NCBI RefSeq assembly: GCF_000515275.1
Contig: NZ_KI911560.1
Coordinates: 62,001 to 126,000 of the forward strand
DNA length: 64,000 nucleotides
Source of the DNA: Methylophilus sp. 5
GTDB lineage: Bacteria > Pseudomonadota > Gammaproteobacteria > Burkholderiales > Methylophilaceae
Direction: 5' to 3'
Positions 35,833-43,871 of this stretch are shown here, one piece after another. The stretch's first letter is position 1; each line of letters starts with the position of its first letter. The position numbers and the translations under genes are program-made. The notes beneath the pieces were generated by a model. The model did no database searches, was not told the origin of the DNA, and saw only the letters and a program-made list of their open reading frames with translations.

Positions 35833-38358
35833 ATGAAAAACCCCATCGCTCGTTTGAATGTAGGCACCCGGCTGTTTTTGGGCTACGCGCTACTGATCTT
35901 GTTTACCACCTTTATTTTTGTGATTGCCTGGCGCGGCTTCAACCACATTCATCACACCTGGCAACATTTTGAAAACATACAGCTGGTGAAAAGAACCCAG
36001 ATTGAAAACGCCAGCAAAGGCCTGGGCGATGCGGTGCATCACTTTAAAAACTACGTGCTGCGTGGTGGCCGTGAAGCCAGCAAGTTTCAACACAGCATGG
36101 ACGATATTGAACAAGCGATGAAAGCTTATGCCGCGACTGGCGAACTCAACCCGCAGGAGCAGGAGATTTTAGGCAATATCACTCTCGCCGTGACCACTTA
36201 CCGCGATGCCATCAAGCGTTGTGAAGCACTTAAAAATGACGGCATGAGCGTGACTGAGATTGACGCCACAGTAAAAGGCGCAGACAAGCCTTTAAGCCAC
36301 TCACTGCGTTTATTAATGGATATGAATATTGCTGGCGTGGCCGATGCCTCCAGCCAGTTTGCCTTTACCATTGCCAGAGCCAACAAACAAATTGAAATTG
36401 CCTTGTTGATTGCGGTGGTAATGGCGATGGCGATCGCCTGGAAAATGACGCGTTCAATTACCACGCCACTCAAGCAAGCACTGAGTTTGTCACAGCAGAT
36501 TGCCAATGGCGAGTTCATCAGGCAAGACGCGCCCACCGGCAACGACGAAACCGGCAAGCTGCTGCGTGAAATGCAGCGGATGCAATCGACCATCCAACGC
36601 ATTGTGCAGTCACTCAATGAGATGTCGAGCCAGCACCGTGACGGCATGATTGATTACCGCATCGACAGCCAGCCGTTTAATGGCGCTTATCAGCAACTCA
36701 CCACCGGCATCAACCAGATGGTAGAAGAGCATATTCTGGCGCAAAGCAAGTCGCTGCAAGTGGTGACGGCCTTTGGTCAGGGCGACTTTAATCAACCGCT
36801 GGAAACGTTTGCTGGCCAGCGTCACTTTATCAACCAAAGCATAGAGCAGGTGCGCCAAAACTTTAAATTGCTCATGGAGGATGTGCATACCTTGTCACAA
36901 GCCGCCGAGCAGGGCCAACTCAGTATCCGCGTTGACGTTTCGCGCCATCATGGCGACTTTAAGCAGATTGTCGCGGGGTTTAACCAAACGCTGGACGCAG
37001 TGGTCGACCCGCTCAAAACCACCGCGCGCTATCTGGATGAAATGGCCGCCGGTCATATCCCTACGCATATCGAAGAACACTTTGTTGGCGACTTTAACCT
37101 GATGCAAACCAGCCTTAAAGACTGCACGGGCGCAATTCATCAACTGATTGCCGACGTACATCACCTGGCGTCAGATGCGCAACAGGGCAAACTCAATACC
37201 CGTGTCGACATCGCATCACATGCTGGCGATTTCCGCAAAATTATCCAGGGCATCAACCAGACGCTAGATGCGGTTGTATCGCCGCTGCATGTGGCCGCAG
37301 ATTGCGTCAAACGCATTGCTGCTGGTGATATTCCTGCGCCACTACATAACCAATACCACGGCGACTTTAAGGTGCTGATTAACAACCTGAACACCTGCAT
37401 TTTGGCGGTCAACCGCCTAGTAGAAGATACGCGCCAGATTGCAGACGAAGCGCAACAAGGGCAACTGTACAGCCTGGTGGATGTGACAGCGCATGCAGGC
37501 GACTTCAGGCTTGCCCTGCAAGGCTCGCAACAGATCCTGCAACGCATGGTGACGCCGATACAAACCGTCAAGCAAGCGGCAGAAACCATCCTTGTCGCGG
37601 CGGCAGAAATTGAAAAAGGCAATAATGACTTGTCGCGCCGCACCGAAACACAAGCCAATGCGCTGCAAGAAACCTCGGCCAATCTGGAAACACTCACCAG
37701 CAACATCAGGCAAACTGCCGAACATGCGCAGCAGGCCAGCCTGCAAGCCAGCCAGGCCAACCAGATGGCGCGCCAAGGTGGCGAAGCCTTTAATGCCTTA
37801 ACCTCTACCATGCAAGGCATTAATGAAACCTCGGCACAAATCGCGCAAATTACCGGCGTGATCGACAGTATTGCCTTTCAAACCAATATTTTGGCGCTAA
37901 ACGCAGCGGTAGAAGCCGCACGCGCAGGCGAAGAAGGCCGCGGTTTTGCGGTGGTTGCAGGTGAGGTGCGTAACCTGGCCAAGCGTTCGGCAGCTTCAGC
38001 CAAAGAAATCAAAGAGCTGATTGCAGCATCGGTGACGCAAACCAACGCCAGCGCCAAACAAGTGAGCCAGGCCGGCCATACCATGCATGAGATCGTTAGT
38101 GCCGTGCAGCAGGTATCACGCAGCATACAGGCGATTTCTGAAGCCTCTGGCCAGCAAAGCAGCGGCCTGGAGCAAATCTACGAATCCATGACCTCGATAG
38201 ACGAAACCACGCAACAAAATGCCGCCCTGGTTGAAGAAGCCGCTGCCGCGGCAGAAAGCATGCTGGAACAAGTGCACACGCTGGTCGAATCGGTGAATCA
38301 ATTTAAAATCGACGCGCATGACACCAACCAACATGATCGCTTGCGCTTGATTGCTTAA
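35833..38358 (+). CDS. Methyl-accepting chemotaxis protein with repeated HAMP-like modules
   Basis: 841 aa from ATG 35833, preferred over TTG 35821 because GAGGAA sits between them. TM1 about 15-32 and TM2 about 188-206 flank a helical periplasmic domain. After a canonical HAMP (about 207-260) there are at least three further units of about 90 residues bearing the repeated motif V-D-x-x-x-H-x-G-D-F then G-x-N-Q-T-L-D-A-V-V, i.e. a poly-HAMP array. The signalling tip IAFQTNILALNAAVEAARAG and EVRNLAKRSAASAKEIKELI marks a class 36H-like coiled coil. No NWETF pentapeptide; not linked to che genes. Confidence 0.92.
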   Translation: MKNPIARLNVGTRLFLGYALLILFTTFIFVIAWRGFNHIHHTWQHFENIQLVKRTQIENASKGLGDAVHHFKNYVLRGGREASKFQHSMDDIEQAMKAYAATGELNPQEQEILGNITLAVTTYRDAIKRCEALKNDGMSVTEIDATVKGADKPLSHSLRLLMDMNIAGVADASSQFAFTIARANKQIEIALLIAVVMAMAIAWKMTRSITTPLKQALSLSQQIANGEFIRQDAPTGNDETGKLLREMQRMQSTIQRIVQSLNEMSSQHRDGMIDYRIDSQPFNGAYQQLTTGINQMVEEHILAQSKSLQVVTAFGQGDFNQPLETFAGQRHFINQSIEQVRQNFKLLMEDVHTLSQAAEQGQLSIRVDVSRHHGDFKQIVAGFNQTLDAVVDPLKTTARYLDEMAAGHIPTHIEEHFVGDFNLMQTSLKDCTGAIHQLIADVHHLASDAQQGKLNTRVDIASHAGDFRKIIQGINQTLDAVVSPLHVAADCVKRIAAGDIPAPLHNQYHGDFKVLINNLNTCILAVNRLVEDTRQIADEAQQGQLYSLVDVTAHAGDFRLALQGSQQILQRMVTPIQTVKQAAETILVAAAEIEKGNNDLSRRTETQANALQETSANLETLTSNIRQTAEHAQQASLQASQANQMARQGGEAFNALTSTMQGINETSAQIAQITGVIDSIAFQTNILALNAAVEAARAGEEGRGFAVVAGEVRNLAKRSAASAKEIKELIAASVTQTNASAKQVSQAGHTMHEIVSAVQQVSRSIQAISEASGQQSSGLEQIYESMTSIDETTQQNAALVEEAAAAAESMLEQVHTLVESVNQFKIDAHDTNQHDRLRLIA

Positions 38359-38373
38359 CGGGGTTCACCCATG

Positions 38374-38403
38374 AAAAATGCTCCCACATGGGAGCATTTT
38401 TTT
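38374..38403. terminator. Terminator between MCP and LGFP-repeat gene
   Basis: AAAAATGCTCCC / GGGAGCATTTTT stem with ACAT loop and T7 on the plus strand, between two convergent genes. Confidence 0.9.
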
Positions 38404-38419
38404 ACGGCTGGTTTGTGAT

Positions 38420-41400
38420 CTAAAGCAACTGCGTACGTAGCAACACACCATCTGCCGGGTTAAATACCTTAAGCTGCAGATCGTGATTATTTGCCGCGCC
38501 CACACTTAGCTGATCCCAGTCAACTGGCGCCAGCGCCACACTCACCTCAGGGTCTAGTGTCACGGCTTTCTGCATGACAGGGGTCGCCCGCCCGTCTACA
38601 AATAGCTTCAAGTCAAAACTAATGGCTGCAGATAAGCCTTGTAACCGCAAACTACGGCAGGCATTATCATGCTGCAAGGTAAACGCCTGATTAGCGCCCA
38701 GCTTGAGGTTGCTTAACTCGTAAGTGCGCTTGCGATCATAACTGGTGAGTGTCACTTGCAATTGCTTGTCATGCGCCAGCTCAGCTGCCTGAAAGGTCAA
38801 TGCCTGCTCTGCTGTAGCGAGTGATGCCAGTGAAATGACATCACTGGTGCCAACAGTGGTATTGGCTTTCAGCATGATACTGGCCCGGCCTGATACAAAC
38901 CCGACCTCATACTCACCTTGCGCGCGATTATGCACCTTGATATTCAAGGCTTTGCGCTGACGCAACACCTCACTCAACACACTGGCACTATGCGCCTGCT
39001 CAAGTAAATCAGACACGCGGCTGTTGGTCACTGGTGTCGGCAGCTGACGTTGTAACGTATCTGTTTTCAGCGTCGCCGCACCTGCCTTGCCTAATCTAGA
39101 CTTGATGGTCAATGACTCTGGCTGCGCACGGTTTAAAACAGCACGGTCGCTAAAGTCGCGTAGTACATGGTCCGGGTACATTTTGCCACCATGCGCACCC
39201 AGGCTGACATAATACATATCTACTTGCGCCAGCTCTTTTAACAGCACGGTGCCCAGTGGTGGCCGGTTTGCGACATTTTTTATTTTTTGCACGTCTGAAA
39301 AACGCCGTTGGGCACTACGCACAATCGGAAACAGGTTTTTGATACGCGTCAACGGCTCGGTATTCAATTTGCCTTGCTCGTCTATTAAGGTGTGGCCTTG
39401 CTCATTAGAAATTTGCTCGACTGTCGCGGCTTCGCCAGCAAAAATCAAATACAGGCCACCGGTGATAAAGGTTAAAAATGCCTCCCAAAACGGCGTTCTG
39501 GGCGGGCTGGATAACGCGCTGTAAGGCATGGCAAACATACGCCCGCCATTGAAGATGCCTTGCCCGCCCTGCCAGGTTTTTTTGCTACTGTGCGCATAGC
39601 TAAAGGTGTTGTTAGTCGGGTTGATAATAATCACCCGGTCGCCGCCTTCATTGCTGGTCGTTTTAGGCGCCGGTGAGTTGGGGTTGGCCACATAAATACG
39701 CCATTCGGTATCGCTGACTTTCTCCCACCGATAAGGCAATACCGCATGCCCGCCCTCGGGCGACACGCCTTCTGACAAACACAACAGGCAATAATCCTGT
39801 TGATCAAATCGCTGCTTGGAAAATTCAAAATTCTGCACCGGGTTCCACATCCGGCCGTTTTTAATATGCTCTATCATGTAGCTGACCTGGCTGCCGCCTA
39901 ACTGATAGCCAAACTTGACCGAGATATCCTGGGTACGTTGTGCATCGAAGGCATATTGCGAGATAAACGGCCGCGAGCTAGAGACCCCTTTCAAGGCATA
40001 TATGGCCTCTAGGCACATGCCAAAACAAGTGCCGGTTTTGGCGGCGCCTTTATACACGGTTTCATAAAAAGCCCGGTTAAACGGATGAAAAATCCAGCTA
40101 TCGTCTGCCTCCAGATCGCTAAAAGTAGCGGCACAGGTTTCAAAACTCAGCTTGGCAATTTTAGGGTTTTTAAAGCTCCAGAACAGGTTTTGCCTAAAGT
40201 GGTCGCTATTGGTCGGATCGACCAGCACATGATCGGTAAAAATCGTAAAACTAGCGCGGAACTTGCCATCCGGGCCATTATAAAAAGTGCTTAAATTGTT
40301 GCCTTGCAAGTCGCTAAAAGAACTATCCCACAAAGTTTCTATGCCAAACGACTTGTTGAACTGTGCAATCAGGTCATCAGCTCCGTTAAACCCACCGTCT
40401 ATATCATAGGCCTGCATATTGACAGTCACGATCACGTTGCCGTCATTGACCGGGCAATCGCAGACAAAGCCCTGCTCTGGATTGGCAAAGGTTTTCGTTC
40501 CCTGATTGGAATACTCGCCAAACTGCTTTTCAAATACTTTTTGCTGACCATGCAAATGATCCATTACCACCTGCGTCCGGACCATCAAATCATCATTATC
40601 TTCATCGGTTTCCAGTCGTGTCACCACCAGCTTCAAATGTGTGACTAAACTGACTTGCCGATTAGCCGCCTGCCAGACCAAAATGCCATGCTGAAAATTG
40701 TGAAACCGGCACACATCATTTGGTGAGCGTGTTTCATCCGAAATAGGGAACCCCAACGGCCCGGCAGGCCCCTGATGCTGCGCTTGATAGGCTTTTAACA
40801 AATCGCCATGCATTTCAAACGCACCCGTCTCCGCACTCCAGTAGATGGTGCCAAACTGAAACTGGCTGGCGCGCCCAATCTGCTGCGTGCCTTTGAATAA
40901 ACTGGTTTCATCGCTGATCGGATACCCTAGCAAGGATTGGGTCGCACCCAGCGCCCGATATTTCTGCAAAATATCTCCATGCACTTCAAAGGCCCCCGTT
41001 GACGGGTGCCAAAAGAGATCTGCGCCGTCAAAGCTGGCGCGGAGACCACCGGCATCGCTGGGCTGAACATCACTGCGCGGAAAGCCAACAAAACCCTGAA
41101 CATCCGCCTGCATGCGGTAGGCCAGATAAATCTCGCCATAAATCACCCAGGCCTGGCCGCCAGGGCGCACGACAATCATACCGCGCTCAAAATAACATAG
41201 CTCCCCTTGCTCACCTGTACGCGTTGTATCCGAGATGGGAAAGCCGATGTAATCGCGAATCGCCTGCTGCGTCCCTGTCACGATATCGTTGGCCAACATG
41301 GCTGATTTCCACTTGGTCTCTACCTGTGCAGACAGGACATGCGCGCCGAAATCTGGATGATAAAAAATCATGCCGTGTTCAAAGTCCTGAAAACTACCCA

Positions 41401-41494
41401 AGCCGCTAGGCGTGGCTTGCTCACTACTCACCGCACGGCCCAACAGGCCCTGCTCACCGCCCAGCGCTTGATACTTTTGTTCAATTTCAGTCAT
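38420..41494 (-). CDS. LGFP-repeat protein with probable papain-like cysteine peptidase core
   Basis: 1024 aa from ATG 41494 with AGGGAG 8 nt upstream; an extended frame to 41560 was rejected. Residues about 1-290 form five LGFP-type repeats (for example GLLGRAVSSE, YIGFPISDTT, FVGFPRSDVQ, LLGYPISDET, PLGFPISDET), each followed by F..G..xW/FxxxxGAxxVHG, typical of beta-wheel repeats that bind cell-wall carbohydrate. A beta-sandwich-like middle region is followed by a candidate triad: C490 or C494 in KTGTCFGMCLEA, H583 in GGHAVLPY and N604 in VANPNSP. The C-terminal 350 residues are beta-rich and unrecognised. No signal peptide, so export route is unclear. A hydrolytic role is inference. Confidence 0.7.
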   Translation of the reverse strand: MTEIEQKYQALGGEQGLLGRAVSSEQATPSGLGSFQDFEHGMIFYHPDFGAHVLSAQVETKWKSAMLANDIVTGTQQAIRDYIGFPISDTTRTGEQGELCYFERGMIVVRPGGQAWVIYGEIYLAYRMQADVQGFVGFPRSDVQPSDAGGLRASFDGADLFWHPSTGAFEVHGDILQKYRALGATQSLLGYPISDETSLFKGTQQIGRASQFQFGTIYWSAETGAFEMHGDLLKAYQAQHQGPAGPLGFPISDETRSPNDVCRFHNFQHGILVWQAANRQVSLVTHLKLVVTRLETDEDNDDLMVRTQVVMDHLHGQQKVFEKQFGEYSNQGTKTFANPEQGFVCDCPVNDGNVIVTVNMQAYDIDGGFNGADDLIAQFNKSFGIETLWDSSFSDLQGNNLSTFYNGPDGKFRASFTIFTDHVLVDPTNSDHFRQNLFWSFKNPKIAKLSFETCAATFSDLEADDSWIFHPFNRAFYETVYKGAAKTGTCFGMCLEAIYALKGVSSSRPFISQYAFDAQRTQDISVKFGYQLGGSQVSYMIEHIKNGRMWNPVQNFEFSKQRFDQQDYCLLCLSEGVSPEGGHAVLPYRWEKVSDTEWRIYVANPNSPAPKTTSNEGGDRVIIINPTNNTFSYAHSSKKTWQGGQGIFNGGRMFAMPYSALSSPPRTPFWEAFLTFITGGLYLIFAGEAATVEQISNEQGHTLIDEQGKLNTEPLTRIKNLFPIVRSAQRRFSDVQKIKNVANRPPLGTVLLKELAQVDMYYVSLGAHGGKMYPDHVLRDFSDRAVLNRAQPESLTIKSRLGKAGAATLKTDTLQRQLPTPVTNSRVSDLLEQAHSASVLSEVLRQRKALNIKVHNRAQGEYEVGFVSGRASIMLKANTTVGTSDVISLASLATAEQALTFQAAELAHDKQLQVTLTSYDRKRTYELSNLKLGANQAFTLQHDNACRSLRLQGLSAAISFDLKLFVDGRATPVMQKAVTLDPEVSVALAPVDWDQLSVGAANNHDLQLKVFNPADGVLLRTQLL

Positions 41495-41647
41495 GACACT
41501 TCTCCCTTTATGGTATTTTTTTGGCATTATTATGGTTTCATAAAGGCGATTAAAACGCAATAAAATAATTAATCAAAGATAAATTAAATTAACAATAAAA
41601 GCGTGCGCTGGATATGAACGCCAGCAGGTGAACGCACCTTCCATACA

Positions 41648-41677
41648 TTCGCATCAATTGGTTTGTCGTTTTATAAT
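41648..41677 (+). promoter_or_regulatory. Candidate promoter placing mRNA start at the GntR start codon
   Basis: TTCGCA (41648-41653) and perfect TATAAT (41672-41677) separated by 18 bp. The ATG at 41684 lies 7 bp beyond the -10, and no ribosome site precedes it, so the transcript may be leaderless. Confidence 0.4.
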
Positions 41678-41683
41678 GCAAGC

Positions 41684-42442
41684 ATGATGCACGATTACGA
41701 TGAATTGATTGCGCGGCTTAAAGTCAGTGAAAAAACGTCTGAGCCTTATTACCAGCAACTCAAACGCAATATCCTGACCCTGATTGAAAGTGGTGCCATT
41801 GAAAATGGCAGCGGCCTGCCTTCAGAACGCATGTTGGCCGAGGCGTTGAACCTGAGCCGGACAACGGTGCGCCGCTGCTATGAAGATTTACGTGCCAGTG
41901 GGCAGATTGATAGCGATGGCCGCGCGGGCACCTTGGTCAAAGCGGCACCAAAGATTTGCCCTGCACTTGGCAAATTAAAAGGCTTTACTGAAGAAATGCG
42001 CGAAGTTGGCATCACCGCCTCAGCCAATATCGTCTCCCATGCCGTGATGTGCGACCGCACCATTGCCTCTATTTTTCAGCGGCCATCGACCTCGACCTTT
42101 TTACGCCTGGTGAGAATTCGGCTCGGCAATGACGTGCCGATGACGCGTGAAGTGGCCTGGTATGACCTGACACTGGCGCCGGCCTTGGCCGATTGGGACC
42201 TCTCAGGATCGGTTTACCACTACCTTGAGCAGCATTGTGCGATCAAGCTAAGTTGGGCAGAACAGTCAATTGAGGCAGTCATGAGTAACGATGAAGAGTC
42301 GCGCGTGTTTGACTTTAAGCAAAGCAGCCCTTGTTTGCTACTCAAGCGTAAATCGTATTCGCAACAGCAACAGCTGGTGGAATACGTTGAAGGGACTTTT
42401 CGCGGTGACGCCTATACCTATCGCATCAAACTAGAGGTGTAG
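41684..42442 (+). CDS. GntR-family regulator with UTRA domain
   Basis: 252 aa from ATG 41684 (MMHDYDE). N-terminal winged helix at about 25-90: PYYQQLKRNILTLIESGAIE, GLPSERMLAEALNLSRTTVRRCYEDLR. C-terminal UTRA ligand domain from about 95 (GFTEEMREVGITA; FLRLVRIRLGNDVPMTREVAWYDL). HutC subfamily, normally sensing a sugar phosphate or amino acid derivative. The stop lies inside the convergent sugar kinase gene, overlapping by 17 bp; the kinase could be functionally linked, which is inference. Confidence 0.88.
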   Translation: MMHDYDELIARLKVSEKTSEPYYQQLKRNILTLIESGAIENGSGLPSERMLAEALNLSRTTVRRCYEDLRASGQIDSDGRAGTLVKAAPKICPALGKLKGFTEEMREVGITASANIVSHAVMCDRTIASIFQRPSTSTFLRLVRIRLGNDVPMTREVAWYDLTLAPALADWDLSGSVYHYLEQHCAIKLSWAEQSIEAVMSNDEESRVFDFKQSSPCLLLKRKSYSQQQQLVEYVEGTFRGDAYTYRIKLEV

Positions 42443-43385
42443 CGCTGCATTTAGTGTGTAATGCAGCGACAGCAAGCGCATCTGGTAAGGCAGCCAGCAC
42501 GCCTGGTTTTTGCACCACGCATGCCCCACAAGCATTCGCAAACGCAAGCGCTGGTTGTAACGCTTCGCCCCGCAGTAACGCCACGCACAAGCCCGCAGAA
42601 AAAGCATCCCCGGCACCCAGTGTATCTATTGCATTCACAGCGAAGACGGGCGACACAATCCACGCCCCCGTGTGCGTCATGGCAACGCTGCCCAACGCCC
42701 CCAATGTCACCACCAGTAAGGCGCCTGGCCACGCTTGGTAAAACTGGCGCATGGCTTGTTTTAAAGCAGGCAAGGCAATATCAGGCGCAGTTGGCAGTTG
42801 CTCGGCAGACCATGCCAGCAAGTGCGCGGCTTCGTGTTGATTCAGTATCAGGATCGTCGTTTGTAACAGCAGTGCCTGCGGAATCGGCTGCCAGGGAGAA
42901 GGATTGAGCACCGTCTGCCGCCCGGCTTGCCTGGCGAGGTCAAAGCTACTTTGAATCGCCGGCAATGACGTTTCAAACTGTGCATACACCAAGGTTGCTG
43001 ACTGTATAGCTGGTTGGGCATCAGCGACATGTGTCGCATTTAACAATTGATTCGGGCCCAGATAGACGCTGATCATATTGGCCCCATCAGCAGCGACAAA
43101 CCCAGCACCATGGCCTGACTGCGCAGCTAGCCGATAAGCATAAATGGGCGCAATCGCATGCTGTTGCAGCACATCTAATGCAGCATCCGCTGCGGCATCC
43201 TCACCCAGGCCAACCAGCAGTGACACTGGTGCGCCCAACCGGCTGGCAGCGATGGCCACATTAAAGCCCTTGCCACCTGGCTCACTACAAATAGCCGTCG
43301 AAGCCACTGACTCACCAGGCAGTGGCAAGCGCTCTACCCGCCAGCAACACGCCTGAATAAAACTGGCAACGACAAATAATGACAC
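42426..43385 (-). CDS. PfkB-family sugar kinase (ribokinase-like)
   Basis: 319 aa with a GTG start at 43385; no in-frame ATG near. Ribokinase fold: N-terminal GGKGFNVAIAASRLGA (residues about 37-52) and the C-terminal catalytic site NAIDTLGAGDAFSAGLCVALL, with the catalytic Asp in GAGDAF. Phosphorylates a sugar or nucleoside, specificity not deducible. Sits 17 nt after the small membrane protein on the same strand and overlaps the end of the GntR gene convergently. Confidence 0.9.
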   Translation of the reverse strand: MSLFVVASFIQACCWRVERLPLPGESVASTAICSEPGGKGFNVAIAASRLGAPVSLLVGLGEDAAADAALDVLQQHAIAPIYAYRLAAQSGHGAGFVAADGANMISVYLGPNQLLNATHVADAQPAIQSATLVYAQFETSLPAIQSSFDLARQAGRQTVLNPSPWQPIPQALLLQTTILILNQHEAAHLLAWSAEQLPTAPDIALPALKQAMRQFYQAWPGALLVVTLGALGSVAMTHTGAWIVSPVFAVNAIDTLGAGDAFSAGLCVALLRGEALQPALAFANACGACVVQKPGVLAALPDALAVAALHTKCSATPLV

Positions 43386-43402
43386 CGCAACAACGCCTGC
43401 AG

Positions 43403-43780
43403 TCAGTCTTCTTTTACTTCATCTATGTCATACACGTAGTGGCTAGTCTCACCAAAACAACTCGATGGCACGCCTTTGTGCTCTTTGTAGAGCAAGCGCA
43501 CACGCTCGCCAGACAGTTGGTTGACCTTGGTAATCACCGCCGGATCACGTACCGTAAAGTAAAACTTTTCGGCTTGAGTGCCAGGCACGGTGACCAGCAC
43601 CAGCTCGCCCTCCCAGGTTTTGCACACCCAGCCTTTGTGGGCCAGTTTCTGTACATACCCTATGCGTTCGCCATCAGAATATACCCAGCTCAGGCTGCCC
43701 CAGGTATAGAGACCCAGCAACACCACCGGCAGTAGAATGATTAAGAAAAACCATTTTAAAAATTTGGCAAAGGCCGACAT
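43403..43780 (-). CDS. Small membrane-anchored protein, unknown
   Basis: 125 aa from ATG 43780, chosen over TTG 43795 because GGAG lies between. One N-terminal membrane span (FLKWFFLIILLPVVLLGLYTW) then an exposed domain with two Cys (GWVCKTWEGELVLVTVPG and PSSCFGE). Short, no known motif that I recognise. Directly upstream of the PfkB gene on the same strand, gap 17 nt, so likely cotranscribed. Confidence 0.7.
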   Translation of the reverse strand: MSAFAKFLKWFFLIILLPVVLLGLYTWGSLSWVYSDGERIGYVQKLAHKGWVCKTWEGELVLVTVPGTQAEKFYFTVRDPAVITKVNQLSGERVRLLYKEHKGVPSSCFGETSHYVYDIDEVKED

Positions 43781-43871
43781 GTCACTACTCCACAAGTTTT
43801 TTATCGTTTATTTATCGCATTATCTTATAAAATGTTGCGCTGACGATAATAATTCCTGCTTGCTTTAAACC

